From the NCBI RefSeq assembly GCF_003315795.1, contig NZ_QMEY01000019.1:1-64000 (forward strand): a stretch of 64,000 nucleotides of DNA, read 5' to 3'. Made by a program: the position numbers and the translations under genes. How positions within the stretch are numbered: the first letter of the stretch is position 1; each line of letters opens with the position of its first letter. Below are positions 15,540 to 22,920 of this stretch, one piece after another. The stretch is from Spongiactinospora rosea. Its GTDB lineage: Bacteria; Actinomycetota; Actinomycetes; Streptosporangiales; Streptosporangiaceae. The notes beneath the pieces are model-generated. The model saw nothing but the letters and a program-made list of their open reading frames with translations. It did not search any database and had not been told where the DNA came from.

Positions 15540-16065
15540 CCGCGGCCGCGTAGGCGGACTCCATCTGGGCGGTGATGGTGGGCCCGTCGGGTGCCGGTCG
15601 TAGGCGGGCCCCAGGGCCGAGGTGGGTTTCGCGGAGTTCGTCCATGAACGCCTCCAGGGCCTGCGGGCCGCCGGCGGCGAGCACCGCTCCGCGGGCGGCG
15701 TACTCCTCGCCCACCGGAAGGTGCCGCATCCCCCAGTCGCTGAGCTGGACGAAGACGGGCAGGAGCTGGATCGCCCGCTCGGTCAGGCCGTAGGTGACCT
15801 TCTGCCGGTGCGAGGGGTCCTCGGCCTTGGTCAGCAGCCCGTGCTCGACGAGCATGGCGAGCCGGTCGGCGAGGATGTTCGACGAGATCCGCTCGGGGCC
15901 ATTGAGCAGTTCTCGAAAGTGCCGTGCGCCGGTAAAGATCGTGTCGCGGAGGACCAGCAAGGTCCAGCGGTCCCCGAAGATCTCCAGCGACAGGTTGATC
16001 GGGCACGTCGATCGCATGTCCTTCCGCACCGCACTCATCTCCGAACCAGTTGCGTTTCGCAACAT
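15502..16065 (-). CDS. HxlR-family transcriptional regulator
   Basis: This 187-residue protein has the HxlR-type winged helix: RSTCPINLSLEIFGDRWTLL, VLRDTIFTGARHFRELLNGP, ERISSNILADRLAMLVEHGL and VTYGLTERAIQLLPV. The Cys in STCPI is the conserved N-terminal cysteine often involved in redox or aldehyde sensing in this family. It is divergent from a thioredoxin-like DUF899 protein. The ATG at 16065 has AGGAG close upstream; an internal ATG at 16038 is a weaker alternative. A palindrome at its start is a likely autoregulatory site. Confidence 0.85.
   Translation of the reverse strand: MLRNATGSEMSAVRKDMRSTCPINLSLEIFGDRWTLLVLRDTIFTGARHFRELLNGPERISSNILADRLAMLVEHGLLTKAEDPSHRQKVTYGLTERAIQLLPVFVQLSDWGMRHLPVGEEYAARGAVLAAGGPQALEAFMDELRETHLGPGARLRPAPDGPTITAQMESAYAAAVNRAAGTRPASR
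16049..16063. promoter_or_regulatory. Putative HxlR operator
   Basis: GTTGCG-TTT-CGCAAC is a perfect 6-bp inverted repeat with a 3-nt centre, overlapping the first codons of the HxlR gene. A related half-site GTTGCAAAACG follows at 16086, toward the divergent DUF899 gene. Confidence 0.45.
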
Positions 16066-16116
16066 ACTCTCCTAGCGTGAGCCCAGTTGCAAAACGAGAG
16101 CAGTTGAGAGGTACGC

Positions 16117-16914
16117 ATGTCGCTACAGAACCCGCCCGAGGTGGTGTCACGTGAGGAGTGGCTCGCCGCCCGCAAGAGGCTGCTGGTCCAGGAGAAGGAA
16201 CTCACCCGGGCCCGGGACCGGGTGAACGCCGAGCGCCGCCGGTTGCCGATGGTCCGCATCGACAAGCCGTACACGTTCGAGGGCCCGCACGGGAGCGTGA
16301 GCCTGCTCGACCTGTTCGAGGGGCGGCCCCAGCTGGTCGTGCACCACTTCATGTGGATCAACGACCTCGACGCCGAAGGGAACGAGCACCCTCGCGACAC
16401 CGGCTGCCCCAGTTGCTCCACCGCCGCCGACCGCATCGGCGAGCTGCGGCAACTGCACGTCCGCAACACCACGCTGGCCGCGGTGAGCAGGGCGCCGTAT
16501 GACAAGATCGCCGCGTTCCGCGAGCGGATGGGCTGGACCTTCCCCTGGTACTCCTCCTACGGCAGTGACTTCAACTACGACTTCCACGCGACCGTCGACG
16601 ACCGGGTCGCCCCGGTACGGATCTACTACCGCGACGAGGCCGAGCTGGCCGAGGCGGGCATGCCGTGGTCAGCGGACATGCGCGGCGACTGGCCGGGCAT
16701 CAGCGCGTTCCTCCAGGTCGATGGCGTCGTCTACCACACCTACTCCACCTTCGGCCGCGGGATCGAGGAGTTCCACATCGGCTACCCCTACCTCGACCTC
16801 ACCGCCCTCGGCCGCCAGGAGGCCTGGGAGGAGCCGAAGGGGCGCGCGACCCCACTCGGCCTGGAGGTCGGCGGCCCCGCCCTCCGCCTGCCCGACGAGT
16901 ACGGCGGGTCCTAG
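16117..16914 (+). CDS. DUF899 thioredoxin-like protein
   Basis: This 265-residue member of the DUF899 family (thioredoxin-fold, AhpC/TSA-related) begins SREEWLAARKRLLVQEKELT and shows YTFEGPHGSVSLLDLFEGRP and LVVHHFMWI. A GCPSCST motif resembles a thioredoxin CxxC active site, and the segment SRAPYDKIAAFRERMGWTFP is typical of the family. It probably reduces or senses oxidants in the cytoplasm; the partner is unknown. GAGAGG precedes the ATG. The divergent HxlR regulator likely controls it. Confidence 0.85.
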   Translation: MSLQNPPEVVSREEWLAARKRLLVQEKELTRARDRVNAERRRLPMVRIDKPYTFEGPHGSVSLLDLFEGRPQLVVHHFMWINDLDAEGNEHPRDTGCPSCSTAADRIGELRQLHVRNTTLAAVSRAPYDKIAAFRERMGWTFPWYSSYGSDFNYDFHATVDDRVAPVRIYYRDEAELAEAGMPWSADMRGDWPGISAFLQVDGVVYHTYSTFGRGIEEFHIGYPYLDLTALGRQEAWEEPKGRATPLGLEVGGPALRLPDEYGGS

Positions 16915-16958
16915 ATCATGTTGACGCCCCGACGCGGAGTCAGGCCGAGTCGCCTGGG

Positions 16959-16985
16959 CCACCGGCTTCCTGAAGCCGCCGGTGG
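16959..16985. terminator. Hairpin between convergent genes
   Basis: CCACCGGC (16959-16966) pairs with GCCGGTGG (16978-16985); the inner segment can also pair (GGCTTC with GAAGCC). It lies between the ends of the DUF899 and NmrA-like genes. Confidence 0.5.
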
Positions 16986-17050
16986 TCAAGGACACCATGG
17001 CGCCACGGGAGGCGGCCCGCCTCTGACGGCACCGGGCGGTGGGCTCGCGG

Positions 17051-17908
17051 CTACCGGACCTCGCGCAGCCAGGTCTCGAAAACCACCAGGCCGGGGAACC
17101 GTTCGCGCAGGGCCGGGAGGTCGGCCTGGTAGCCCTTGTTCTCGAACCACTCGAACATGGTGGCGGCCTCCTCCGCCTCGGCCCGCAGTTCTTCGAGGGA
17201 CTGCCGGACGAAGCGCGTCGGTACGCCTCCGACCCGCGTCAGCACCTCGGCGATCTCGGTGACGGTGAGTTCGTCGCCCGCGATCTCGATCCGCCGCCCC
17301 AGGAACTCCCCGGGGGCGCAGAACACCTCGGCGGCGATCCGGCCGACGTCGGCCTGGCCGATCATCTGCAGCTTCGTGTCCGCGCTCAGGGCCAGCGGCA
17401 CGACGCGCTCGCCGCTCCCGTCGGGCTCGGGGACCATGTACGGCCAGTTCTCCATGAAGAAGACCGGCCGCAGCACGGTGGCGGGCACGCCGATCGCGGC
17501 GATGTGCCGCTCGACCTGCGCCTTGGTCTCGAAGTGGGCGATCCCGGATCGGCGTTCGGCGCCGCCGACCGAGCTGTAGACCAGGTGGGGCACGCCCGTT
17601 TCCAACGCCGCGTCGGCCACGGCCACGCCCTGGCGTACCTCGGTCCCGCCGTACGGATCGGCGAAGTCGGCCGGTTGCACGCTGAACACGCCATCGACGC
17701 CGGTCATCGCCTTGCGCAGCGCCTCGTCGTCCTCGAAGGTGCCCGTGGCCAGTTCGGCACCCGCGGCGGACAGCGCGGCGGCCTGGTCCGTGTGCGGGTC
17801 GCGCACCAGCGCGCGGACGCTCCAGCCGCGCGCCAGCAGTGCGCGGGTCACCGCTCCGCCCTGTCCGCCGGTCGCGCCCGTGACCAGTGCGATTCGCCCG
17901 TTCGGCAT
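17051..17908 (-). CDS. NmrA-like NAD(P)-binding protein
   Basis: This 285-residue atypical short-chain dehydrogenase has a Rossmann glycine motif in IALVTGATGGQGGAVTRALL and the phosphate-binding Arg in VRALVRDPHTD. Other family stretches are VDGVFSVQPADFADPYGGTE and VLRPVFFMENWPYMV. There is no active YxxxK pair, so a sensor or quinone/NADPH-responsive role like NmrA/HSCARG is likely. The ATG at 17908 follows GGAACGGGGTA; an ATG at 17926 would add six residues. It is divergent from a MarR gene and shares two operator sites with it. Confidence 0.82.
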   Translation of the reverse strand: MPNGRIALVTGATGGQGGAVTRALLARGWSVRALVRDPHTDQAAALSAAGAELATGTFEDDEALRKAMTGVDGVFSVQPADFADPYGGTEVRQGVAVADAALETGVPHLVYSSVGGAERRSGIAHFETKAQVERHIAAIGVPATVLRPVFFMENWPYMVPEPDGSGERVVPLALSADTKLQMIGQADVGRIAAEVFCAPGEFLGRRIEIAGDELTVTEIAEVLTRVGGVPTRFVRQSLEELRAEAEEAATMFEWFENKGYQADLPALRERFPGLVVFETWLREVR

Positions 17909-17926
17909 TACCCCGTTCCTTCCCAT

Positions 17927-17946
17927 GTTGTTGGTATGCCAACAAC
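17927..17946. promoter_or_regulatory. MarR operator 1
   Basis: GTTGTTGG-TATG-CCAACAAC is an 8-bp inverted repeat just upstream of the NmrA-like gene. Its core TTGG-N4-CCAA is repeated at operator 2. Confidence 0.65.
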
Positions 17947-17962
17947 ACCGTATCCGCTAGCA

Positions 17963-17978
17963 TGTTGGCATGCCAACA
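17963..17978. promoter_or_regulatory. MarR operator 2, overlapping the MarR start codon
   Basis: TGTTGGCATGCCAACA is a perfect 16-nt palindrome. Its centre lies in the ATG (17970-17972) of the MarR gene, so binding would directly block expression. Confidence 0.65.
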
Positions 17979-18431
17979 AGGGGCGGGGCCCCGCATCCCG
18001 GAGTCGAGGTGACCGGCGCGCCGCTCGGCTCGCTCCTGCTGCAGGTCGTACGCCGGCACGCCGCGCTCGCCCACGAACTCCTGGCCCGGATCGGGGTCAC
18101 GCCGCCACAGGAGCTGGTGCTGCTCTATCTGGAGGACCACGGCCCGGTCCAGCAGTCGGAGCTGGTCCGCTTCCTCGGCCGGGACCGCTCGACGGTCTCG
18201 GTGACCCTCGGCGCGATGGAACGGGCCGGGCTGATCACCCGCTCGCCGTCCGAGACCCACCGGCGGGCCATGCTCGTCCGGCTCACCGGCACCGGCCGCG
18301 ACCTGTGCCCGCGCATCCGCCAGGCCTGGGCCGAGCTGGAGGACCGCGCCTTCGGCGGGCTGACCACCGAGCGGCGGGCCGAGCTGGCAGCCGGCCTCGC
18401 CACCGTGCGCGACGCGCTGGACAGGAAGTGA
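17970..18431 (+). CDS. MarR-family transcriptional regulator
   Basis: This 153-residue winged-helix dimer type shows VRRHAALAHELLARIGVTPP, PVQQSELVRFLGRDRSTVSV and TLGAMERAGLITRSPSETHR with the wing Arg residues (HRRAMLVRLT). No ribosome binding site precedes the ATG, and a TAGCAT-like -10 lies about 8 nt before it, so a leaderless mRNA is plausible. The two TTGGN4CCAA operators point to repression of itself and of the divergent NmrA-like gene, with a small ligand or oxidant as the likely inducer. Confidence 0.85.
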   Translation: MPTRGGAPHPGVEVTGAPLGSLLLQVVRRHAALAHELLARIGVTPPQELVLLYLEDHGPVQQSELVRFLGRDRSTVSVTLGAMERAGLITRSPSETHRRAMLVRLTGTGRDLCPRIRQAWAELEDRAFGGLTTERRAELAAGLATVRDALDRK

Positions 18432-18435
18432 TCAC

Positions 18436-18458
18436 GGGCCGGCGGGGTGCGCCGGCCC
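18436..18458. terminator. Hairpin between convergent genes
   Basis: GGGCCGGC (18436-18443) and GCCGGCCC (18451-18458) form an 8-bp GC stem with a 7-nt loop between the MarR gene and the convergent epimerase gene. Confidence 0.55.
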
Positions 18459-18467
18459 GGGTGGGGA

Positions 18468-19397
18468 CTACCTGACGCGGGCGGCCAGGCCCTCGTGGAG
18501 GTTGCGGTAGACCGGGGTCCAGCCGAGCTCGCGGGTGGCCTTGGCGTGCGAGACGCGCATCTTCGTGTCGATCAGCAGGCAGCCGAGGTAGGGCACGGCC
18601 AGGCGGATCATCCACTGCGGGGTCACCACGGGACGCGGGGTGCCGTGTGCGCGGGCGACCGTGGTCAGGAAGTCGCGCCAGCTCATCGGCTCGTCGTCCA
18701 CGATGTTGTACGCCTCGCCCGCCCGGCCGCGTTCCATGGCGGCGACCGCGGCGGACGCGGCGTCGTCCACGTGGATGAAGCCCGTGATCCCCGTCCTGCC
18801 CCGGGGCAGCACCGGGGCGTGCTTGCGCATCATGTCGGCGAACATGTCGCTGAACGCGTTCTTGCCGTAGAACATCCCGTACCGCAGCGCGATGCCCTCG
18901 ATGCCGTCCGCCGTGAACACCTGCCGCTCGGTCGCCACGCTGGAGTCGGTGACCAGGTCGCCCACCGTACCGACGTGCTTGCCGAACTCGTCCTCCTCGG
19001 TCAGCAGCCGGTCGCCGTGGTCGCAGTAGCCGTACCCGGTGATCAGTGACTGGGTGACGAACCGGCGCGCGCCGACCACGCGCGCGGCCTGCAACAGGTT
19101 CTCCGTCCCCTTGCCGCGCAGCGCGATGGTGAGGTCATCGGGCCGCAGCTTGCGCGGGGCGCCGCGCAGCGCCGTGGCCTGGTGCATGACCACGTCGGCG
19201 CCCTGGCCGTCGACCGCGCGGAGCAGCGCTTGGCGATCCAGTACGTCGGCGATCACGGGAATCGCGCCGTGGTCGGTGATGACCTGCCGTTTGGCCGGAT
19301 CGCGGATGATGGCGATCACCTTGTGCCCCGCGTCGGCCAGCGCGGACAGCAGCGGAACCCCGACCGCGCCGGTGGCCCCTGCCAGCAGAACCCTCAT
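18468..19397 (-). CDS. NAD-dependent epimerase/dehydratase family protein
   Basis: This 309-residue extended SDR has the nucleotide-binding motif MRVLLAGATGAVGVPLLSAL, the acidic end of beta-4 with LDRQALLRAVDGQGADVVMH, and FIHVDDAASAAVAAMERGRA plus AYNIVDDEPMSW, typical of NAD-dependent epimerases. The active-site Tyr region is YGMFYGKN, so a classic YxxxK is not evident. The substrate is unknown. An ECF41-type promoter lies about 130 nt upstream; oxidoreductases of this kind often accompany ECF41 sigma factors. Confidence 0.8.
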   Translation of the reverse strand: MRVLLAGATGAVGVPLLSALADAGHKVIAIIRDPAKRQVITDHGAIPVIADVLDRQALLRAVDGQGADVVMHQATALRGAPRKLRPDDLTIALRGKGTENLLQAARVVGARRFVTQSLITGYGYCDHGDRLLTEEDEFGKHVGTVGDLVTDSSVATERQVFTADGIEGIALRYGMFYGKNAFSDMFADMMRKHAPVLPRGRTGITGFIHVDDAASAAVAAMERGRAGEAYNIVDDEPMSWRDFLTTVARAHGTPRPVVTPQWMIRLAVPYLGCLLIDTKMRVSHAKATRELGWTPVYRNLHEGLAARVR

Positions 19398-19722
19398 CGC
19401 GCCCGCCTCCCCACCGTGCGGATGACGCCGGGCGGATCGGGCGCCTTCGAGGCCACGACCGCGTTCGCAATGGCCCGTACCATGACGACCTCCATATCTG
19501 ACTTACCGGATTTGATTGCACCCAATACGACAAGCTGACGGGGCCTCACTGTGACATGGCGGGCGAAAACGGCTTTCCATGACAACACCGGAAGGTGGCC
19601 CCACAGTGACCGAGATCACCTCATGGATCGTCACAGCGGCCGCGCCGAAGGTCATCTCCATGGCCGTATCGCCGGTCGCCCCGAACCGCGGCGGCGGCCC
19701 CGAGATCTTCCAAGGAGCGCCG
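19398..19722. other. Divergent intergenic region
   Basis: This 325-nt region lies between the epimerase and hydrolase genes. Apart from the ECF41-like promoter I see no supported gene. An ATG at 19579 is in frame with the hydrolase and would extend it by 48 residues, but that segment has no ribosome site and no family resemblance. Confidence 0.5.
19529..19556 (-). promoter_or_regulatory. ECF41-type promoter upstream of the epimerase gene
   Basis: On the minus strand TGTCACA (19556-19550), 17 nt, TGTC (19532-19529): a perfect -35 and a one-base-off -10. The deduced leader is about 125 nt. Confidence 0.55.
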
Positions 19723-20571
19723 ATGACCACCACCATGACCCCGCTGCTGTTCGTGCACGGCTTCTGGCACGGTTCCTGGTGCTGGAGCGAGGTGCTCGCC
19801 CATGTCGCCGACTCCGGCCGGCAGGCCCTGGCCGTGGACCTGGCCGGGCACGGACTGCGTGCCCGCCGGCCGGAGTCGGTCACCGCCCGCCCGTTCTCCG
19901 CGGAGGGCCTGGCCACCGAGAAGTCGCCGGTGGCGGACGTCGATCTCGACCAGGCCGGTGACCTGCTCGTCTCCCAGATCAGGCGGCTGGGGCGGGGCGG
20001 GCCGGTCACGGTCGTGGCGCACAGCATGGGCGGGTCCGTCCTGACGCGCGCCGCCGAGCAGGCCCCGGAGCTGGTCGCGCACGCGGTGTACCTGGCGGCG
20101 TTCATGCCCGCCTCCGGCGTCTCGGCCATGGAGTGCGCCATGATGCCGGAGAACGCGGGCGAGCTGATCGCCCCGTCGGTGCGGGCCGACCCGATGGCGG
20201 TGGGGGCGCTGCGGCTGGACACGATCTCGACCGAGCCCGAGTACCGCGACCAGCTCCGCCGGGCGTTCTACGGCGACCTCGACCCGGCCGACGCCGACGC
20301 CGCGCTCGGGCTGCTGACCCCGGACGCGCCCGCCGGGATCGCGCTCGGCAGCACCACGCTGACCGGCGACGGCTGGGGGTCGGTCCCCCGGACGTACGTG
20401 GGGTGCGCGCAGGACATGACCATCCGCCCGCCGCTCCAGCGGAAGTTCATCGACGACGCCGACGCCGCATTCCCCGGAAACCCGACCCTGACCCTCGGAC
20501 TGGACTCCGCGCACTCGCCGTTCCTGTCGATGCCGGACCGGGTCGCCGAGATCGTCGCCGGGCTCGGCTGA
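19723..20571 (+). CDS. Alpha/beta hydrolase
   Basis: This 282-residue protein begins MTTTMTPLLFVHGFWHGSWC with the oxyanion HGFWHG motif. The nucleophile elbow is VVAHSMGGSVLTRAAE (Ser in HSMGG), the acid is probably in CAQDMTIRPP and the His in LDSAHSPFLSMPDRVAEIVA. It resembles esterase/hydroxynitrile-lyase-like hydrolases with a cap at about 120-190. AAGGAG six bases before the ATG supports this start over the longer frame. The substrate is unknown. Confidence 0.8.
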   Translation: MTTTMTPLLFVHGFWHGSWCWSEVLAHVADSGRQALAVDLAGHGLRARRPESVTARPFSAEGLATEKSPVADVDLDQAGDLLVSQIRRLGRGGPVTVVAHSMGGSVLTRAAEQAPELVAHAVYLAAFMPASGVSAMECAMMPENAGELIAPSVRADPMAVGALRLDTISTEPEYRDQLRRAFYGDLDPADADAALGLLTPDAPAGIALGSTTLTGDGWGSVPRTYVGCAQDMTIRPPLQRKFIDDADAAFPGNPTLTLGLDSAHSPFLSMPDRVAEIVAGLG

Positions 20572-20660
20572 GCACCCGATCAAGAAATTAGACCGTTCCG
20601 GTCGTTCCAGAATCGGGGTATTTCCTCGTCAACTACTCGGCCGAGGAGTAACATCCCGTC

Positions 20661-20697
20661 GGCGGCGTAGGGCGGGGGCCGATCGCCCTACGCCGCC
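20661..20697. terminator. Strong hairpin downstream of the hydrolase gene
   Basis: The 14-bp perfect stem GGCGGCGTAGGGCG (20661-20674) and its complement (20684-20697) enclose a 9-nt loop. It ends 26 nt before the next gene. Confidence 0.65.
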
Positions 20698-20722
20698 CCG
20701 GCTTCCCCCCGTCCAGGGGTAT

Positions 20723-21286
20723 ATGCCCGGAGTGACCTCATCAGAATGGGATCGCACGCAACTCGCCGTCGCCGAGTACACCAGCCTGCGTGCGGAGATC
20801 GTCCAGCTCACGGAGTTACAGACCCAGATCATCGGCGGGGCGGTGGTGGCGCTCGGCGTCGTGCTCTCCGTGGGGTTCGAGGCCGGCAACGCGGCCGTCG
20901 TCCTCGTCTACCCGTTGCTGTCCCTGGTGTTCGGGATCGTGTGGCTCTACAAGGCGCATCTGATCGCCAGGATCGCGGCCTACCTGCGCGAGGAGGTCGA
21001 AGGCCGGGTCGGTCGCGGCGATCTCGGCTGGGAGCGCTTCGTGCGTACTCACCCGCTGCCGCACCGCCTGCTGGCGTACTGGGGCCTGCGCTCGGTGTTC
21101 CCGGTGACCTCGGTACTCGCCATCATGGCGAGCCATGCGGCAGGCCCGGCGCGTTCGGCGCCGATCGTGCTTTACACAGCGTCCTGCCTGGTCACCGCAG
21201 GTACGTTCGCGATCTTCGCCGTATGGCGCGAACCGGCCCCGGAGATCGCCGGGGCCGGTTCGCGGTGGGGGGGTCAGAAGGGGTAG
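20723..21286 (+). CDS. Hypothetical membrane protein
   Basis: This 187-residue protein has an amphipathic N-terminal helix (AVAEYTSLRAEIVQLTELQT). Two close hydrophobic segments follow (IIGGAVVALGVVLSVGFEAG and VVLVYPLLSLVFGIVWLYKA), then two more near the end (VFPVTSVLAIMASHAA, PIVLYTASCLVTAGTFAIFA). A charged loop between them (YLREEVEGRVGRGDLGWERF) may face the cytoplasm. I recognise no family. Its 3' end overlaps the convergent aldehyde dehydrogenase gene by 13 nt. Confidence 0.65.
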   Translation: MPGVTSSEWDRTQLAVAEYTSLRAEIVQLTELQTQIIGGAVVALGVVLSVGFEAGNAAVVLVYPLLSLVFGIVWLYKAHLIARIAAYLREEVEGRVGRGDLGWERFVRTHPLPHRLLAYWGLRSVFPVTSVLAIMASHAAGPARSAPIVLYTASCLVTAGTFAIFAVWREPAPEIAGAGSRWGGQKG

Positions 21287-22737
21287 GCGGGGGGTTCGCC
21301 GCGCATGGTGATCCAGCGGGTTTCGGTGAACGCCTCGATGTTGGCCCGGGCGCCGCCGAAGCGGGAGCCGGTGCCGGAGGCGAGGACGCCGCCGAAGGGG
21401 GCGTTGGCCTCGTCGTTCACCGTCTGGTCGTTGATGTGGACGATGCCGGTCGGGATGCGCTCGGCGGCGGCGAGGCCGCGCATCACGTCGCGGGTCACGA
21501 TGCCCAGCGCCAGGCCGTACTCGCTCGCGGTCGCCAGCCGGATCGCCTCCTCCGTCGAGGTGACGCGGGTGATGGGCGCGACCGGGCCGAACACCTCCTC
21601 GGCGAACGCGGGCGCGGTCAGCGGGACGTCGGCCAGCACCGTGGGCCGGTAGAACAGCTCTTCGTAGGCCCCGCCGCCGGCGAGCCGGGCGCCCTGCTCG
21701 ACGCTGGTGGTGACCAGGCGGTGGATCTTGTCGCGCTGTCCCGCGTCGATGACGGGGCCGAGCGCGACCTCGCCCGCCGCCGGGTCGCCCACGGTGAGCG
21801 CGGCGGCCTTGTCCGCCAGGCGTTCGACGAACGCGTCGTACAGCCCGTCGGCGACCAGGTGGCGGCCCGTGGTCATGCAGATCTGCCCCTGGTGGAAGAA
21901 CGAGCCCCAGGCGGCCAGGGTGGCGGCCTGCTCCACGTCCGCGTCGTCGAGGATCAGCAGCGCGGAGTTGCCGCCGAGTTCGAGGTGCGCGCGCTTGAGG
22001 TGCCGCCCGGCGAGTTCGCCGATCCGGCGGCCGACCGCGGTGGAGCCGGTGAAGGAGATGACCCGCACGCTCGGATGGGTGATCAGGGCCTCGCCGACCT
22101 CGGGGCCGCCGGGCAGCATCTGCAGCACGCCCGGGGGCAGGCCGGCCTCCTCGAACACGCGGGCCATCAGGGTGCCGCCGGTCACCGCGGTACGCGGGTC
22201 GGGCTTGAGGATGACCGCGTTGCCGAGCGCGAGGGCCGGGGCCACCGAGCGGATGCCCAGGATGATGGGCACGTTGAACGGCGAGATCACCACGACCACC
22301 CCGGCGGGCATCCGCCGGGCCATGGACAGCCGCGGCTGCTCCGTGGGCAGGATCTCGCCGATCGCCCGCCCGGGCAGCCCGGCGGCCTCGTAGCACTCCT
22401 CCGCCGCGACGTGCAGCGAGAAGGCGGCCATGCCGGGGACCGCGCCGACCTCGCGGATGTTCCAGCCGCTGATCTCCTCGGCGTGCCGCTGCCACAGGTC
22501 ACCGGCCCGGCGCAGGACGGCGGCGCGGGCGGTGTGCGGCATCGCCGCCCACTCGCGCTGGGCCTCGGCCGCGCTCGTGGCGGCCTCGGCGACGTCCTCG
22601 GCCCCCGCCTGTCCCATCCGGCCGAGTTCGGCGCCGGTGGCGGGCTCGATGACGGGGTAGTCGCCGCCCCGCCCGGCCGTCCACTCGCCCTTCTTGAAGA
22701 TGTTCCCCTGCCAGTCGACGCCGTCGAGCAGTGTCAC
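21274..22737 (-). CDS. Aldehyde dehydrogenase (benzaldehyde dehydrogenase-like)
   Basis: This 487-residue NAD(P)-dependent enzyme oxidises an aldehyde to the acid. It carries the full ALDH set: FTGSTAVGRRIGELAGRHLK, the general-base Glu in HLELGGNSALL, the catalytic Cys in FFHQGQICMTTGR, and EEVFGPVAPI. The N terminus (NIFKKGEWTAGRGGDYPVIE) and length fit aryl-aldehyde (benzaldehyde/vanillin) dehydrogenases. It is the last gene of the amidase-alcohol dehydrogenase operon, so it probably receives the aldehyde made by the neighbouring alcohol dehydrogenase. The 180-nt gap to that gene contains a long inverted repeat. Confidence 0.88.
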   Translation of the reverse strand: MTLLDGVDWQGNIFKKGEWTAGRGGDYPVIEPATGAELGRMGQAGAEDVAEAATSAAEAQREWAAMPHTARAAVLRRAGDLWQRHAEEISGWNIREVGAVPGMAAFSLHVAAEECYEAAGLPGRAIGEILPTEQPRLSMARRMPAGVVVVISPFNVPIILGIRSVAPALALGNAVILKPDPRTAVTGGTLMARVFEEAGLPPGVLQMLPGGPEVGEALITHPSVRVISFTGSTAVGRRIGELAGRHLKRAHLELGGNSALLILDDADVEQAATLAAWGSFFHQGQICMTTGRHLVADGLYDAFVERLADKAAALTVGDPAAGEVALGPVIDAGQRDKIHRLVTTSVEQGARLAGGGAYEELFYRPTVLADVPLTAPAFAEEVFGPVAPITRVTSTEEAIRLATASEYGLALGIVTRDVMRGLAAAERIPTGIVHINDQTVNDEANAPFGGVLASGTGSRFGGARANIEAFTETRWITMRGEPPAYPF

Positions 22738-22768
22738 TGCGTTCCCTCTCCCTTGACTGGTGACTTAC

Positions 22769-22920
22769 TGAACCTTTTTCAACCGGTCGCTTGGACCAGG
22801 CCAGGGGCGCCTCCACCGGACTCGGCCCGGGCACGGTAGCCCGGCAGGACGCCCGGTGATGCGGGCACGGAATCCCACTTACCACCCCTGACCAGGGGAC
22901 TTGAGGTTGAAAAAGGTTCA
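22769..22920. promoter_or_regulatory. Widely spaced 16-bp perfect inverted repeat
   Basis: TGAACCTTTTTCAACC (22769-22784) and its exact reverse complement (22905-22920) are 120 nt apart. The distal copy includes the stop codon of the alcohol dehydrogenase gene. The pair flanks the only sizeable gap inside this operon, so it may be a two-site operator for an internal promoter of the aldehyde dehydrogenase gene, or a looping site. Confidence 0.5.
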
